DNA of 64,000 bases from Caballeronia cordobensis. Lineage in GTDB: Bacteria > Pseudomonadota > Gammaproteobacteria > Burkholderiales > Burkholderiaceae. Where the stretch lies: positions 1-64,000 of the forward strand of contig NZ_FCNY02000018.1 of NCBI RefSeq assembly GCF_001544575.2. The letters are read 5' to 3'. Each line of letters starts with the position of its first letter. Position 1 is the stretch's first letter. The position numbers were made by a program, and so were the translations under genes. The notes below the pieces were generated by a model. That model ran no database searches. It saw only the letters and a list, made by a program, of their open reading frames with translations, and was not told the origin of the DNA. Positions 17,074-25,870 of this stretch are shown here, piece after piece.

Positions 17074-17832
17074 ATGGGCAAGGTCTATCTCATCGGAGCG
17101 GGGCCGGGCGCGGCGGATCTCATCACCGTGCGCGGCATGCGGCTGCTCGAACAGGCCGACGTCGTCCTGCACGATGCGCTGATCGAACCGGCCATGCTCG
17201 ACTATGCGCCGAACGCGAGGAAGATCGCGGTCGGCAAGCGTTGCGGACAGCGCTCGACGGCCCAGCATTTCATCAACAAGCAGATTGTCGATGCGGCGCT
17301 GGAGCATGGTGTCGTCGTGCGTCTGAAGGGCGGCGATCCGATGCTCTTCGGCCGCGCCGACGAGGAAATGCGCGCGCTGGAAGCGGCGGGCATCGAGTAC
17401 GAGGTGGTGCCGGGAATCACGGCGGCGTTGGCCAGCGCCGCGACGCTCAAGCGCTCGCTGACCTTGCGCGGCGTGTCGCGCAGCGTGGCGCTCGCGACGC
17501 ATTCGCGCGCCGCCGACAGCGACGATATCCGCGAGCAGGCGAAGGCGGATTCGCTCGTGTTCTACATGGGCCGCGACAGCGCGCCGGATATCGCGCAGCA
17601 ATTGATCGACGCGGGCCGTCCGGGTTCGACGCCGGTGGCGATCGTCGAGGCGTGCAGCACGCCGCGCGAGCGCACGCTGACGTTGACGCTCGCGCGCATG
17701 GCGCTGGGCGAGGCGCAGGCATGGCTGGACCCGTCGCAGCCGAGTTTGCTGATGATCGGAGAAGCGTTTCGCGAGCGGGCTGCTTCGGCGAAGCCGAAGG
17801 TGCATCTGAAGGGGATGCAGGCGGCGGCTTGA
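17074..17832 (+). CDS. cobA: Uroporphyrinogen-III C-methyltransferase
   Basis: This 252-aa SAM-dependent methyltransferase makes precorrin-2 from uroporphyrinogen III. It has the family start KVYLIGAGPGAADLITVRG, the VVRLKGGDPMLFGRADEE signature and VVPGITAALASA. It is a stand-alone SUMT without the CysG dehydrogenase/chelatase domain. Placed last in the sulfate operon, 15 nt after cysN, it supplies siroheme to CysI. The remaining siroheme steps need a precorrin-2 dehydrogenase (not in this window) and the CbiX chelatase at 18854. Confidence 0.92.
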   Translation: MGKVYLIGAGPGAADLITVRGMRLLEQADVVLHDALIEPAMLDYAPNARKIAVGKRCGQRSTAQHFINKQIVDAALEHGVVVRLKGGDPMLFGRADEEMRALEAAGIEYEVVPGITAALASAATLKRSLTLRGVSRSVALATHSRAADSDDIREQAKADSLVFYMGRDSAPDIAQQLIDAGRPGSTPVAIVEACSTPRERTLTLTLARMALGEAQAWLDPSQPSLLMIGEAFRERAASAKPKVHLKGMQAAA

Positions 17833-17859
17833 GATTTGTCGGGCTTGTTCGCTGCAAGA

Positions 17860-17884
17860 AAGCGCACCGGGAAGTGCGCTTTTT
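17860..17884 (+). terminator. Terminator of the sulfate operon
   Basis: AAGCGCAC-CGGGAA-GTGCGCTT is followed by a short run of T, 28 nt after the cobA stop codon. It is a clean intrinsic terminator. Module B gene 2 ends just beyond it. Confidence 0.9.
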
Positions 17885-17899
17885 CATTTGTGCGGCCGA

Positions 17900-18241
17900 T
17901 CAACCGATCGCCAGTCTCGCACGCCGGTGTCTTAATCCACCGACGTAGGCGCCCATAAAAGCAGTGGAAGAGCGCGAGCGCATTCGCGACGGATTCGCAT
18001 ACCCGGACAAACGCGTTTCGACGAAATCGAGCTCCGCGCGAAGGCGTTTGAGTTCATTCTCAAGCTGAATGACTTGCTGCGACTGCTCTGCAGTCTCATG
18101 ACTTCCGGCAGGAGATTCATCGGGGAGTGAATCCAAAAAACGCCGAGCAAAGAATGTGATGACCTGCGCGACTACCATTCCGATCAAAGGAATGGCAAGC
18201 AGGCCATAGTAGTGCTGCAAATAGGTAAGGAAAGTAGTCAT
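17900..18241 (-). CDS. Module B, gene 2: membrane helix, LPDES motif and coiled coil
   Basis: This 113-aa protein starts at ATG 18241 in an ATGA overlap with gene 1, so it is translationally coupled. One hydrophobic helix (about residues 12-32, YGLLAIPLIGMVVAQVITFF) is followed by ARRFLDSLPDESP. A charged coiled-coil segment (about 52-78, QQVIQLENELKRLRAELDFV) and a basic tail complete it. The first 45 residues resemble the 52-aa protein at 8870-9028 in helix position and the PDES motif. The coiled coil is extra here. No known family recognised. Confidence 0.7.
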   Translation of the reverse strand: MTTFLTYLQHYYGLLAIPLIGMVVAQVITFFARRFLDSLPDESPAGSHETAEQSQQVIQLENELKRLRAELDFVETRLSGYANPSRMRSRSSTAFMGAYVGGLRHRRARLAIG

Positions 18242-18672
18242 GTCGCCAGACGCTTTAGTTCGGTCAGGATAACGGCGAAAACATAGTACATCAAAGCAAT
18301 TGAGGTCGTGGCACTGAAAAAGAAAAAGTGCACGGCGGGCCATCCGTCGAAATTCCCCGACAATGATGCGCCCAGTGTCAGATGCCACAACGGCATTCCG
18401 CCGATCGCGCAGGAGAAGGCAACCGCTATCAACGTAACGTCGCAGCGATACATCCATCGTGCAGTCGTCGTTGCGGAAGGTCCGGGCTCCTTGCGTGCGA
18501 GGCAGAGCGGAACCAGTAAGGCGATGGCGCTAAGCATGACTCCCGGAGCGAGAAACGATAGCGGGTCTTTCTCGTTCATCGCTTCATGAACCGTAAACTC
18601 GAAACCGCCTAGCCAGAACGGCAGAAAGTAGAGGAAGACTCGAACAAAACCGTTATAGACGTGGCGCGCCAT
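18238..18672 (-). CDS. Module B, gene 1: four-helix membrane protein
   Basis: This 144-aa hydrophobic protein has four likely transmembrane helices at about residues 8-28, 38-58, 77-97 and 115-137. It opens with FLYFLPFWLGGFEF and ends with ALMYYVFAVILTELKRLAT. These segments align with LPLFMGAIEY and YYVLTIALNEWKAR of the frameshifted gene at 8444-8876. It overlaps gene 2 by an ATGA. The codon use and lower GC differ from the flanking cys/cob genes, suggesting acquisition. Start ATG 18672 has only a weak GAG-type site. Function unknown. Confidence 0.7.
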   Translation of the reverse strand: MARHVYNGFVRVFLYFLPFWLGGFEFTVHEAMNEKDPLSFLAPGVMLSAIALLVPLCLARKEPGPSATTTARWMYRCDVTLIAVAFSCAIGGMPLWHLTLGASLSGNFDGWPAVHFFFFSATTSIALMYYVFAVILTELKRLAT

Positions 18673-18853
18673 TCTGGCTCACTCACGAATGGTGACCGGC
18701 TCCGCATGGAGCGGTTGACATGCGTCAGGACGATTCTGACGAGGAGAAGGAAAACACATCGCGGACTCCGCTGAACTGACGATGAAAACTCAGATCCATC
18801 ATAGTCCGCGTCGTCGATCGCGAAAACTCAGCCGAATGGCCAGGGTGCAGCTT

Positions 18854-19225
18854 TCAGATAGCCAGCCGCAAACAATACTCCGCCACCGCCTGCAGCACCG
18901 CATCGTCTTCCCCAACGGCCGTCGCGCAATGGATCGCGACGCCCGGATGCGCTTTTCGACACGTCTCGACGATTTCCGGCAGATCCCGCCGCACGTGTCC
19001 GCCTTGCCCGAAAAACACCGGCACGACCGTAACCGCATCGCAGCCATCGTCAGCGAGAGACGCGACCGCCGAAGGCAGATCCGGCGACATCAGCTCGAGA
19101 AACGCCAGCGCCACCGGCTGATCGCCGCGCGAAGCGCGCAGTTTCGCCGCCAGCCGCTCGAACGGCTCTTTCCACCGCGGATCGCGCGCGCCGTGGCCGA
19201 ACAGGATGATGCCGTGCTTACCCAT
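18854..19225 (-). CDS. cbiX: Sirohydrochlorin chelatase (CbiX/SirB-like)
   Basis: This 123-aa short-form chelatase opens with GIILFGHGARDPRWKEPFERL, holding the metal-binding His of the family. VVPVFFGQGGHVRRDLPEI has the second catalytic His region. The short length fits the CbiX-S type that inserts iron or cobalt into sirohydrochlorin. Near cobA and cysI, iron insertion for siroheme is the likely job, though the B12 genes leave cobalt possible. Module B lies between it and cobA. Confidence 0.88.
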   Translation of the reverse strand: MGKHGIILFGHGARDPRWKEPFERLAAKLRASRGDQPVALAFLELMSPDLPSAVASLADDGCDAVTVVPVFFGQGGHVRRDLPEIVETCRKAHPGVAIHCATAVGEDDAVLQAVAEYCLRLAI

Positions 19226-19247
19226 CGCGCGCTCCCCGGAAGAAACG

Positions 19248-20396
19248 TCAGTGCCGCTCCACCCACTTCAGCCCGATCAGCCCGATCGCCAGATAGGCAA
19301 GGGCAGGCGCTGCCGCCGTGATCGGCGCGGGCCACGTATTCAGGTTGCCGATGTGCGAGAACAGCGTGTTGAACAACTGGAAGCTCATGCCGATCATGAT
19401 GCCGCCGAACACCTTCACGCCGACCACGCCCGCGCGCGTATGCAGATACGCGAACGGCAACGACAGAATCAGCATCACGAAGACCGCGAATGGATACAGA
19501 ATCTTGCGCCAGAACGCGATCTGATAACGCTGCGTGTCCTGATGATTTTCCGTCAAATGCTGGATATAGCGGAACAGATTGAACATCGACATGCGATCCG
19601 GCGAAACCAGCAGCACCGAGAGAATCTGCGGCGTCAGTTCCGAACGCAGCGAATATTCGGGCAGCGTCGTCTGCGTCGCGCGATACACCGGGTTCAGCGT
19701 ATCGCCCGGATTCACGGCTTGCGGCGGCGCGTCCCTCAGTTGCGTGTCGGTGACGCCCGTGAGCTTCCAGTGGCCCGGCGGCTCATACACGCCGCTCTTC
19801 GCGATGCGCACGTTGGTCAGGCGGAACTTCGAATCGAATTCGTAGATGCGCACGTTGGCGATCGTCGTGTCCGGATTGAGCGTCCCCACGTTGACGAAGC
19901 GCGTGACCTGCTCGCCGTTTTCCTTCGCCGTCAACGTGTCCTTCACCCACACTCCGGACTGAAAGTTCGACGACACCGACGACCCGAGCGCCTCCAGCCG
20001 CACGCGCTCGGACAACTGGTCCGTGTAAGGCCCGACCACCTCGCCGATGAGGTACGTAATCAGCACGAGCGGAACGCCGATCTTCAGCAGCGAGCGCAGC
20101 GCCGCGCCGGTCGAAAGCCCCGACACGCGGAAGATCGTGAATTCCGACGCCGCGGCCATCTGCGCGAAAACATAGATGGCGGAAATGAGCGCGGCGACCG
20201 GAATGATCTCGTAGAAGCGCGAAGGCGTCTGCAATCCGACCCGCAAGATCGCGAGCGTGAATTTGTAATTGCCGTGCCCGACCGTGTTCAGTTCGTTGAT
20301 CAGATCGAAGAAAAAGAACAGGCCCGAAAACGCGAACAGAATAAAGATGAACGCGAGATAAATCTGGCGCGCGAAATATCGTTCGTAGATGCGCAT
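19248..20396 (-). CDS. lptG: LPS export ABC transporter permease LptG
   Basis: This 382-aa inner-membrane protein of the LptB2FG transporter extracts lipopolysaccharide and passes it to the periplasmic bridge. It has N-terminal helices (RYFARQIYLAFIFILFAFSGLFFF), a large periplasmic beta-jellyroll and three C-terminal helices ending LAIGLIGLKWVERH. It follows lptF with a 4-nt gap, the normal order. It is one of two YjgP/YjgQ-family proteins in tandem; assignment as LptG follows order and the N-terminal LINELNTVGHGNY. Confidence 0.92.
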   Translation of the reverse strand: MRIYERYFARQIYLAFIFILFAFSGLFFFFDLINELNTVGHGNYKFTLAILRVGLQTPSRFYEIIPVAALISAIYVFAQMAAASEFTIFRVSGLSTGAALRSLLKIGVPLVLITYLIGEVVGPYTDQLSERVRLEALGSSVSSNFQSGVWVKDTLTAKENGEQVTRFVNVGTLNPDTTIANVRIYEFDSKFRLTNVRIAKSGVYEPPGHWKLTGVTDTQLRDAPPQAVNPGDTLNPVYRATQTTLPEYSLRSELTPQILSVLLVSPDRMSMFNLFRYIQHLTENHQDTQRYQIAFWRKILYPFAVFVMLILSLPFAYLHTRAGVVGVKVFGGIMIGMSFQLFNTLFSHIGNLNTWPAPITAAAPALAYLAIGLIGLKWVERH

Positions 20397-20400
20397 TGCG

Positions 20401-21498
20401 TCAGGCCCCCTTCGAACCCGTCAGTGACGAGAGCTTGAAAAGCGGCCGGTTGCGCACGCGCAGCCAGAAGATGAATGCGACGAGCGCGCCCACGATGACA
20501 TGCAGCCCGACGAGCCCAACGCCAAACGACAGCTTGCCCTGTTCGATCCACGACTGCACCACGTTCAGCAGGTTCGAATAGGTGAGATAAATCAGCACGG
20601 CCATCACGAGATTGATGGTGCGGCTGCGGCGCGGGTTCTGATACGAAAGCGGAATGGCGAGCAGCATCAGGTTGATTGCGATGAGCGGCAGGCCCGCGCG
20701 CCACGCGAATTCCGCGAGATTTTGCTGAGTCGGATCGGCGAGCAGGTCCGGCGTGGAAATGCCCGTGGTAGTGGGCGTGTTGACGACCTGATGATTCAAA
20801 ATCTTCACACCATAGCGCTCGAACTCCATGATGCGGAAGTTCGGCTGGCCGGGCTCGCCGTCATAGCGGCGGCCGTTGTCGAGCACGATGAAGCGGTCGC
20901 CGTCCTCGCGCGTTTCCGTGTGGCCGGTCTGCGAGACGATCACACTCACCTTGCCGCCTTCCGTGCTCGTCACGAACACGTTCTGCACCGCGCTTTGATC
21001 CGGCGACATCTTCTCGATGAAGAACACGCGATGGCTCGACGGCGACTCGCGGAACTGTCCGGGTGCGAGCAGCGACACTTCATCGCGCTGCTGAAAGCGC
21101 GCCTTGATCAGCTTGCTTTGCTGGTTCGACCACGGCCAGCCGACGAACGCAAAAAAGATGATGAGAATGATGATCGGCGTGGCGAAGACGGCGACCGGCT
21201 TGATGAGTTGCGTCTGGCTCACGCCCGAGGCCAGCCAGACGACCATCTCCGAGTCGCGATACCAGCGCGTGAGCACGAAGAGAATGGAGACGAAGAGCGT
21301 CACGATCAGCATGACCGCGAGATAGCCGATGACGGTGAGACCGATCAGCACGACGACGTCTTTCGGGTCGATCTGACCTTGCGCCGCGAAGCCGACGATG
21401 CGGATCATCATCGTCGTGAGCATGATCGTGAGCAGCACCATGAATACGGCGCCGGCCGTATACGCGAGTTCGCGCTGCAGGGAGCGTTCGAAGATCAT
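20401..21498 (-). CDS. lptF: LPS export ABC transporter permease LptF
   Basis: This 365-aa YjgP/YjgQ-family permease starts MIFERSLQRELAYTAGAVFMVLLTIMLTTMMIRI, typical of LptF. The periplasmic domain includes FFIEKMSPDQSAVQNVFV, and C-terminal helices contain RAGLPLIAINLMLLAIPLSY. It works with LptG and the LptB ATPase to drive LPS transport. It is divergent from pepA across a 166-nt region that should hold both promoters. Confidence 0.93.
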   Translation of the reverse strand: MIFERSLQRELAYTAGAVFMVLLTIMLTTMMIRIVGFAAQGQIDPKDVVVLIGLTVIGYLAVMLIVTLFVSILFVLTRWYRDSEMVVWLASGVSQTQLIKPVAVFATPIIILIIFFAFVGWPWSNQQSKLIKARFQQRDEVSLLAPGQFRESPSSHRVFFIEKMSPDQSAVQNVFVTSTEGGKVSVIVSQTGHTETREDGDRFIVLDNGRRYDGEPGQPNFRIMEFERYGVKILNHQVVNTPTTTGISTPDLLADPTQQNLAEFAWRAGLPLIAINLMLLAIPLSYQNPRRSRTINLVMAVLIYLTYSNLLNVVQSWIEQGKLSFGVGLVGLHVIVGALVAFIFWLRVRNRPLFKLSSLTGSKGA

Positions 21499-21664
21499 TT
21501 GGTTAGCTTTGAGCCGGCGGGGGATGCGGAAATCTTGCGCGCACCTCTGGCAAACGGGAAGGCGTCAGCTCATCCTCGTTTCGCGCCTGTGACCGCCGCG
21601 GAAAAAATAGCGGATAATTGCGGCTTTCATCCTTCAGCCAAGATTTTATCCGAGGATAAGCGCG

Positions 21665-23197
21665 ATGGACTTTAGCATAAAAGCCTGTGATTGGAGCAAA
21701 GGCGAGGCAAATGGTTTCCTTACCGGAAAGTCGGATGTCATCGTGCTCGGCATCTTCGAAGCGCAGACGCTCACGGGGGCGGCGCGCGACATGGATGTCG
21801 CCACCAAGGGCCTGATCTCGCGCGTTGTGAAAGCCGGCGACATGAGCGGCCGCGCGGGCACGACGCTTATGGTTCCCGAAGTCACCGGCATCGGCGCATC
21901 GCGTGTTCTGCTCGTCGGCCTCGGCAAGCAGGACGCCTTCAATCAGAAAGCCTATGGTGAAGCCGTGCGCGCCGCGTGGCGCGTGGTGCTCGGCTCGAAG
22001 ATCGGCCAGGCCACGTTCACGCTCGCGCAACTGCCCATTCAGGAGCGCACCGGCGACTGGGCCGTGCGCGCCGCGATCCTCGCGCTGCGCGAGCTGACCT
22101 ACAAGTTCACGCAGATGAAGAGCAAGCCCGACAACGGCGCTCGCTCGCTGAAGAAGATCGTGTTCAGCATCGATTCCGCCGACGAGAAAGCCGCGAAAAC
22201 CGCGCTGAAGCAGGGCGTCGCGATCGCGAACGGCATGGATCTCACGCGCGATCTGGGCAACCTGCCGCCGAACGTCTGCACGCCGACCTATCTCGGCCAG
22301 ACGGCGAAGAAGCTCGGCCGCGACTGGAAGCTGAAGGTCGAGGTGCTGGGCCAGAAGCAGATCGAGGCGCTCGGCATGGGCTCGTTCCTGTCGGTCGCGA
22401 AGGGCTCGGTGGAGCCGCCGCAATTCATCGTCATGCAGTATCAGGGCGCGGGCGCCGAATCGGGCAAGGCCAAGGGCAAGAACGCGCCGATCGTGCTGGT
22501 GGGCAAGGGCATCACCTTCGATTCGGGCGGCATCTCGATCAAGCCGGGCGAGGCGATGGACGAGATGAAATATGACATGTGCGGCGCGGGCTCGGTCTTC
22601 GGCACCATGCGCGCGGTCGCCGAAATGGGCCTCAAGCTCAATGTCATTGGCGTCATTCCCACGTGCGAGAACATGCCTGCGGGCAACGCGGTGAAGCCGG
22701 GCGACATCATCACGTCGATGAACGGCACGACCATCGAAGTGCTGAACACGGACGCGGAAGGCCGCCTCATCCTGTGCGACGCCCTGACCTACGCGGAGCG
22801 CTTCAAGCCCGCCGCCGTGGTCGATATCGCGACCTTGACGGGCGCGTGCATCATCGCGCTCGGTCATCACAACACGGGCCTCTTCTCGAAGGACGACGCG
22901 CTCGCGGGCGAGTTGCTCGACGCATCGCGCGAGGCGGTCGATCCGGCGTGGCGCCTGCCGCTCGACGACGAGTATCAGGATCAGCTCAAGTCGAATTTCG
23001 CGGATGTCGCGAACATCGGCGGCCGTCCGGCGGGCAGCGTGACGGCGGCGTGCTTCCTCTCGCGCTTCGCGACGAACTATCCGTGGGCGCATCTCGATAT
23101 CGCCGGAACCGCGTGGAAGAGCGGCGCGGCGAAGGGCGCGACGGGCCGTCCCGTGCCCTTGCTGTCGCAGTTCCTGATCGACCGCGCCGGCGCATAA
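21665..23197 (+). CDS. pepA: Leucyl aminopeptidase (M17 family)
   Basis: This 510-aa cytosolic metallo-exopeptidase removes N-terminal residues from peptides. The C-terminal catalytic domain shows VGKGITFDSGGISIKPG, MKYDMCGAG and the M17 signature NTDAEGRLIL, which supplies zinc and manganese ligands. The N-terminal macro-like domain precedes it. GAGGATAAGCGCG upstream of ATG 21665 gives a good ribosome site. holC follows after 7 nt, an arrangement common to proteobacteria. PepA can also bind DNA in E. coli (XerCD recombination); that role here is unknown. Confidence 0.94.
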   Translation: MDFSIKACDWSKGEANGFLTGKSDVIVLGIFEAQTLTGAARDMDVATKGLISRVVKAGDMSGRAGTTLMVPEVTGIGASRVLLVGLGKQDAFNQKAYGEAVRAAWRVVLGSKIGQATFTLAQLPIQERTGDWAVRAAILALRELTYKFTQMKSKPDNGARSLKKIVFSIDSADEKAAKTALKQGVAIANGMDLTRDLGNLPPNVCTPTYLGQTAKKLGRDWKLKVEVLGQKQIEALGMGSFLSVAKGSVEPPQFIVMQYQGAGAESGKAKGKNAPIVLVGKGITFDSGGISIKPGEAMDEMKYDMCGAGSVFGTMRAVAEMGLKLNVIGVIPTCENMPAGNAVKPGDIITSMNGTTIEVLNTDAEGRLILCDALTYAERFKPAAVVDIATLTGACIIALGHHNTGLFSKDDALAGELLDASREAVDPAWRLPLDDEYQDQLKSNFADVANIGGRPAGSVTAACFLSRFATNYPWAHLDIAGTAWKSGAAKGATGRPVPLLSQFLIDRAGA

Positions 23198-23204
23198 GAG
23201 CGGC

Positions 23205-23621
23205 ATGACCCGTATCGACTTTCACACCAACGTCGGCGATCCGCTTGCGTACGCCTGCCGCCTCGCGCGCAAGGCGTATCTGAGCGGCAAGCCGCTCGTC
23301 GTGCTCGCCGAACCGCAGCGCCTCGCCGCGTTCGACGAGCAGTTGTGGACCTTCCAGCCGCTCGAATTCGTGCCGCACTGCATGGCGAAGAGTCCGCTCG
23401 CGGAGGACACGCCGGTGGTGCTCACGTCGAATCTCGACGAAGCGCCGCATCATCACGTGCTCGTGAATCTCGGTGCGCCGGTGTCCGCGCAGTTCGCGCG
23501 CTTCGAGCGTCTGGTGGAGATCGTCGGCAGCGATGGCGACGATCTCGCCGCGGGCCGCGAGCGCTATCGCTTCTATCGCGATCGCGGCTACGCCATCGAA
23601 ACGCACAATCAGGGCGGTTGA
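23205..23621 (+). CDS. holC: DNA polymerase III subunit chi
   Basis: This 138-aa HolC has the family pattern MTRIDFHTNVGDPLAYACRLARKAYLSGKPLVV with LWTFQPLEFVPHC and HVLVNLGAPV. Chi bridges the clamp loader to single-strand-binding protein. It directly follows pepA (7 nt), as in many proteobacteria, so they share a transcript. ATG 23205 is the only reasonable start. Confidence 0.9.
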   Translation: MTRIDFHTNVGDPLAYACRLARKAYLSGKPLVVLAEPQRLAAFDEQLWTFQPLEFVPHCMAKSPLAEDTPVVLTSNLDEAPHHHVLVNLGAPVSAQFARFERLVEIVGSDGDDLAAGRERYRFYRDRGYAIETHNQGG

Positions 23622-23681
23622 GCGAACAGAGCGTGCGTGCTCCAGGCGCTACGCTTTCAATAAAAGTGGAGGCCACCCAAG

Positions 23682-24023
23682 ATGACCGACAAGCCCGAAT
23701 CCTTCGATCCATCCATTCCCGTTCTGACCGATGTCGTCGTGCCCGGCAAGCCGGAATATGCGCGCGCGCCGTCCGCCGGCGAAGCCGCGGTCGAATACGA
23801 TGCCGAGCAGATCGCCGACCGCCTGCGCGGCCGTTTCACGAATTTCCTGACGGGCGAAGCGCGCGCGCTGATCGAAGAGCGCTGCCGCGAAGTGCTGCGC
23901 GAGCATTCGTCGCAGCTCGTTTCCGCGATCACGCGCGAAGTCGCGATGGCGCTCGAGGGGCGCATGAGCGAATGGGTGCGCGAGGCGGTGGAGAAAGAGT
24001 TGCGGCGGCAGCGCGGGGAGTAA
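23682..24023 (+). CDS. DUF2486 family protein
   Basis: This 113-aa soluble acidic protein opens MTDKPESFDPSIPVLTDVVVPGKPEYA, the typical start of the Burkholderia-restricted DUF2486 family. A helical stretch (AEQIADRLRGRFTNFLTGEARALIEERCREVL) and an Arg/Glu-rich end follow. It starts 60 nt after holC and has AAGTGGAGG upstream. Function unknown. The association with holC and pepA is the only hint. Confidence 0.75.
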   Translation: MTDKPESFDPSIPVLTDVVVPGKPEYARAPSAGEAAVEYDAEQIADRLRGRFTNFLTGEARALIEERCREVLREHSSQLVSAITREVAMALEGRMSEWVREAVEKELRRQRGE

Positions 24024-24040
24024 GCCGCACGCAGAACGAC

Positions 24041-24066
24041 GAAAGGGGCGCGCGCGCCCCTTTTTC
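24041..24066. terminator. Terminator between DUF2486 gene and ilvD
   Basis: The GC-rich palindrome AAGGGGCGCGCGCGCCCCTT is followed by TTTTT, between convergent genes. It is well formed for the plus strand and, with AAAG on the other side, may also act on the minus strand. Confidence 0.85.
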
Positions 24067-24088
24067 ACGTCGAAACACCGCGGTCGAT

Positions 24089-25762
24089 TCAGCCCGTCAC
24101 CGCCCCCTTGTTCGCCGGACCCGCGAGCGCCGCGAACTTCGCCAGCACGCCGCGTGTGTACTTCGGCGCGGGCTGCTTCCAAGCGGCGCGTCGGCGCGCC
24201 AGTTCGGCATCGTCGACATTCAGTTGCAGCAACAGCTTGTGCGCGTCGATGGTGATCGAATCGCCTTCGTGCACGAGCGCAATCGTGCCGCCCGCGAACG
24301 CTTCCGGCGCGACGTGCCCGACCACCATGCCCCAGGTGCCGCCCGAAAAGCGCCCGTCGGTGATGAAGCCGACCGATTCGCCCAGCCCCTTGCCGATGAT
24401 CGCCGATGTCGGCGCGAGCATCTCAGGCATGCCGGGGCCGCCTTGCGGTCCGAGATAGCGCAGCACGAGAATGTCGCCGGCCTTGATCTTGTCGGAGAGA
24501 ATCGCGTCCATCGCGCTTTGCTCGTCGTCGAACACGCGCGCCGGGCCCGTGATGACCGGATTCTTGAGGCCCGTGATCTTCGCGACCGCGCCGTCTTCCG
24601 CCAGATTGCCGCGCAGGATCGCCAGATGCCCTTCCTTGTACAGCGCCTGTTCGATCGGGAAGATGACCTTCTGATCCGCGCGCGGCTTGCCCGGCACGTC
24701 CTTGAGCTCTTCGGCGATCGTGCGGCCCGTGATCGTCATGCAGTCGCCGTGCAGCAGGCCCGCATCGAGCAGGATCTTCAGCACTTGCGGGATGCCGCCT
24801 GCCTTGTGCAGATCGGTCGCGACATATTGACCCGACGGTTTCAGATCGCAGATGACCGGCACTTTCTTGCGCATGCGCTCGAAGTCGTCGATGCTCCATT
24901 CCACTTCCGCGGCATGCGCGATCGCCAGATAGTGCAGCACGGCGTTGGTCGAGCCGCCCGTCGCCATGATCAGCGCGACCGCGTTTTCGATCGACTCCTT
25001 CGTGATGATGTCGCGCGGCTTCAAATCCTTCTTCACCGCTTCGACGAGCACGCGCGCGGATTCGGCGGCGGAATCGACCTTTTCCTGATCCGGATTCGCC
25101 ATCGTCGACGAATACATCAGCGACATGCCGAGCGCCTCGAACGACGAGCTCATCGTGTTCGCGGTGTACATGCCGCCGCACGAGCCGGTGGACGGACACG
25201 CATTCTTCTCGACGCCCTTGAAATCTTCCTCCGACATGCGGCCCGCCGTGAACTCGCCGACCGCCTCGAACGACGACACGATCGTCAGATCTCGGCCCTT
25301 CCAGTTGCCCGGGCGAATGGTGCCGCCGTACACGTAAATCGACGGCACGTTCATGCGCGCCATGCCGATCATGCCGCCCGGCATGTTCTTGTCGCAGCCG
25401 CCGATGACGACGACGCCGTCCATCCATTGCCCCTGCACGGCGGTTTCGATGCAATCCGCGATCACTTCGCGCGAGACGAGCGAGTACTTCATGCCTTCGG
25501 TGCCCATCGACATGCCGTCGGAAATCGTCGGCGTGCCGAAAATCTGCGGATTGGCGTCGGACTTCTTGATCGATTCGATGGCGGCGTCGGCCAGGCGCTG
25601 CAGACCCGCGTTGCACGGCGTGATCGTGGAATGCCCGTTGGCGACGCCGATCATCGGCTTGTCGAAGTCCGCTTCCTGATAGCCGAGGGCGTAGTACATC
25701 GAACGGTTGGGCGAGCGGGCGACGCCCTGGGTGATGTTCTTCGAGCGGCGGTTGAAAGCCAT
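24089..25762 (-). CDS. ilvD: Dihydroxy-acid dehydratase
   Basis: This 557-aa iron-sulfur dehydratase is the third common step of branched-chain amino-acid synthesis, converting 2,3-dihydroxyisovalerate to 2-ketoisovalerate and the isoleucine analogue. Cluster and metal motifs are CDKNMPGG and CPSTGSCGGMYTANTM, with GRFSGGTWG and GHVAPEA in the C-terminal half. The length is that of the shorter IlvD form. A LysR-type gene diverges from it 108 nt upstream and may control it. Confidence 0.94.
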   Translation of the reverse strand: MAFNRRSKNITQGVARSPNRSMYYALGYQEADFDKPMIGVANGHSTITPCNAGLQRLADAAIESIKKSDANPQIFGTPTISDGMSMGTEGMKYSLVSREVIADCIETAVQGQWMDGVVVIGGCDKNMPGGMIGMARMNVPSIYVYGGTIRPGNWKGRDLTIVSSFEAVGEFTAGRMSEEDFKGVEKNACPSTGSCGGMYTANTMSSSFEALGMSLMYSSTMANPDQEKVDSAAESARVLVEAVKKDLKPRDIITKESIENAVALIMATGGSTNAVLHYLAIAHAAEVEWSIDDFERMRKKVPVICDLKPSGQYVATDLHKAGGIPQVLKILLDAGLLHGDCMTITGRTIAEELKDVPGKPRADQKVIFPIEQALYKEGHLAILRGNLAEDGAVAKITGLKNPVITGPARVFDDEQSAMDAILSDKIKAGDILVLRYLGPQGGPGMPEMLAPTSAIIGKGLGESVGFITDGRFSGGTWGMVVGHVAPEAFAGGTIALVHEGDSITIDAHKLLLQLNVDDAELARRRAAWKQPAPKYTRGVLAKFAALAGPANKGAVTG

Positions 25763-25870
25763 GATGTGCTCCTTGAGGGGATGTTTTTGATCTCGTGCAG
25801 CAAGAATGCAGCCCCGGCATGTGTCTGTCCAATATATTATTCAAGGCTTATTAGGTCGCAGAATGTATCA
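25763..25870. promoter_or_regulatory. Divergent ilvD/LysR control region
   Basis: This 108-nt spacer carries the AT-rich stretch CCAATATATTATTCAAGG, unusual in this GC-rich DNA. It is a plausible operator for the adjacent LysR-type regulator. Exact promoter positions cannot be fixed by eye. Confidence 0.5.

Noticed and set aside
14713..17805. A 1030-codon minus-strand open frame opposite cysD, cysN and cobA
   Set aside because: High-GC antisense shadow rich in Arg and His; the plus-strand genes carry clear family motifs.
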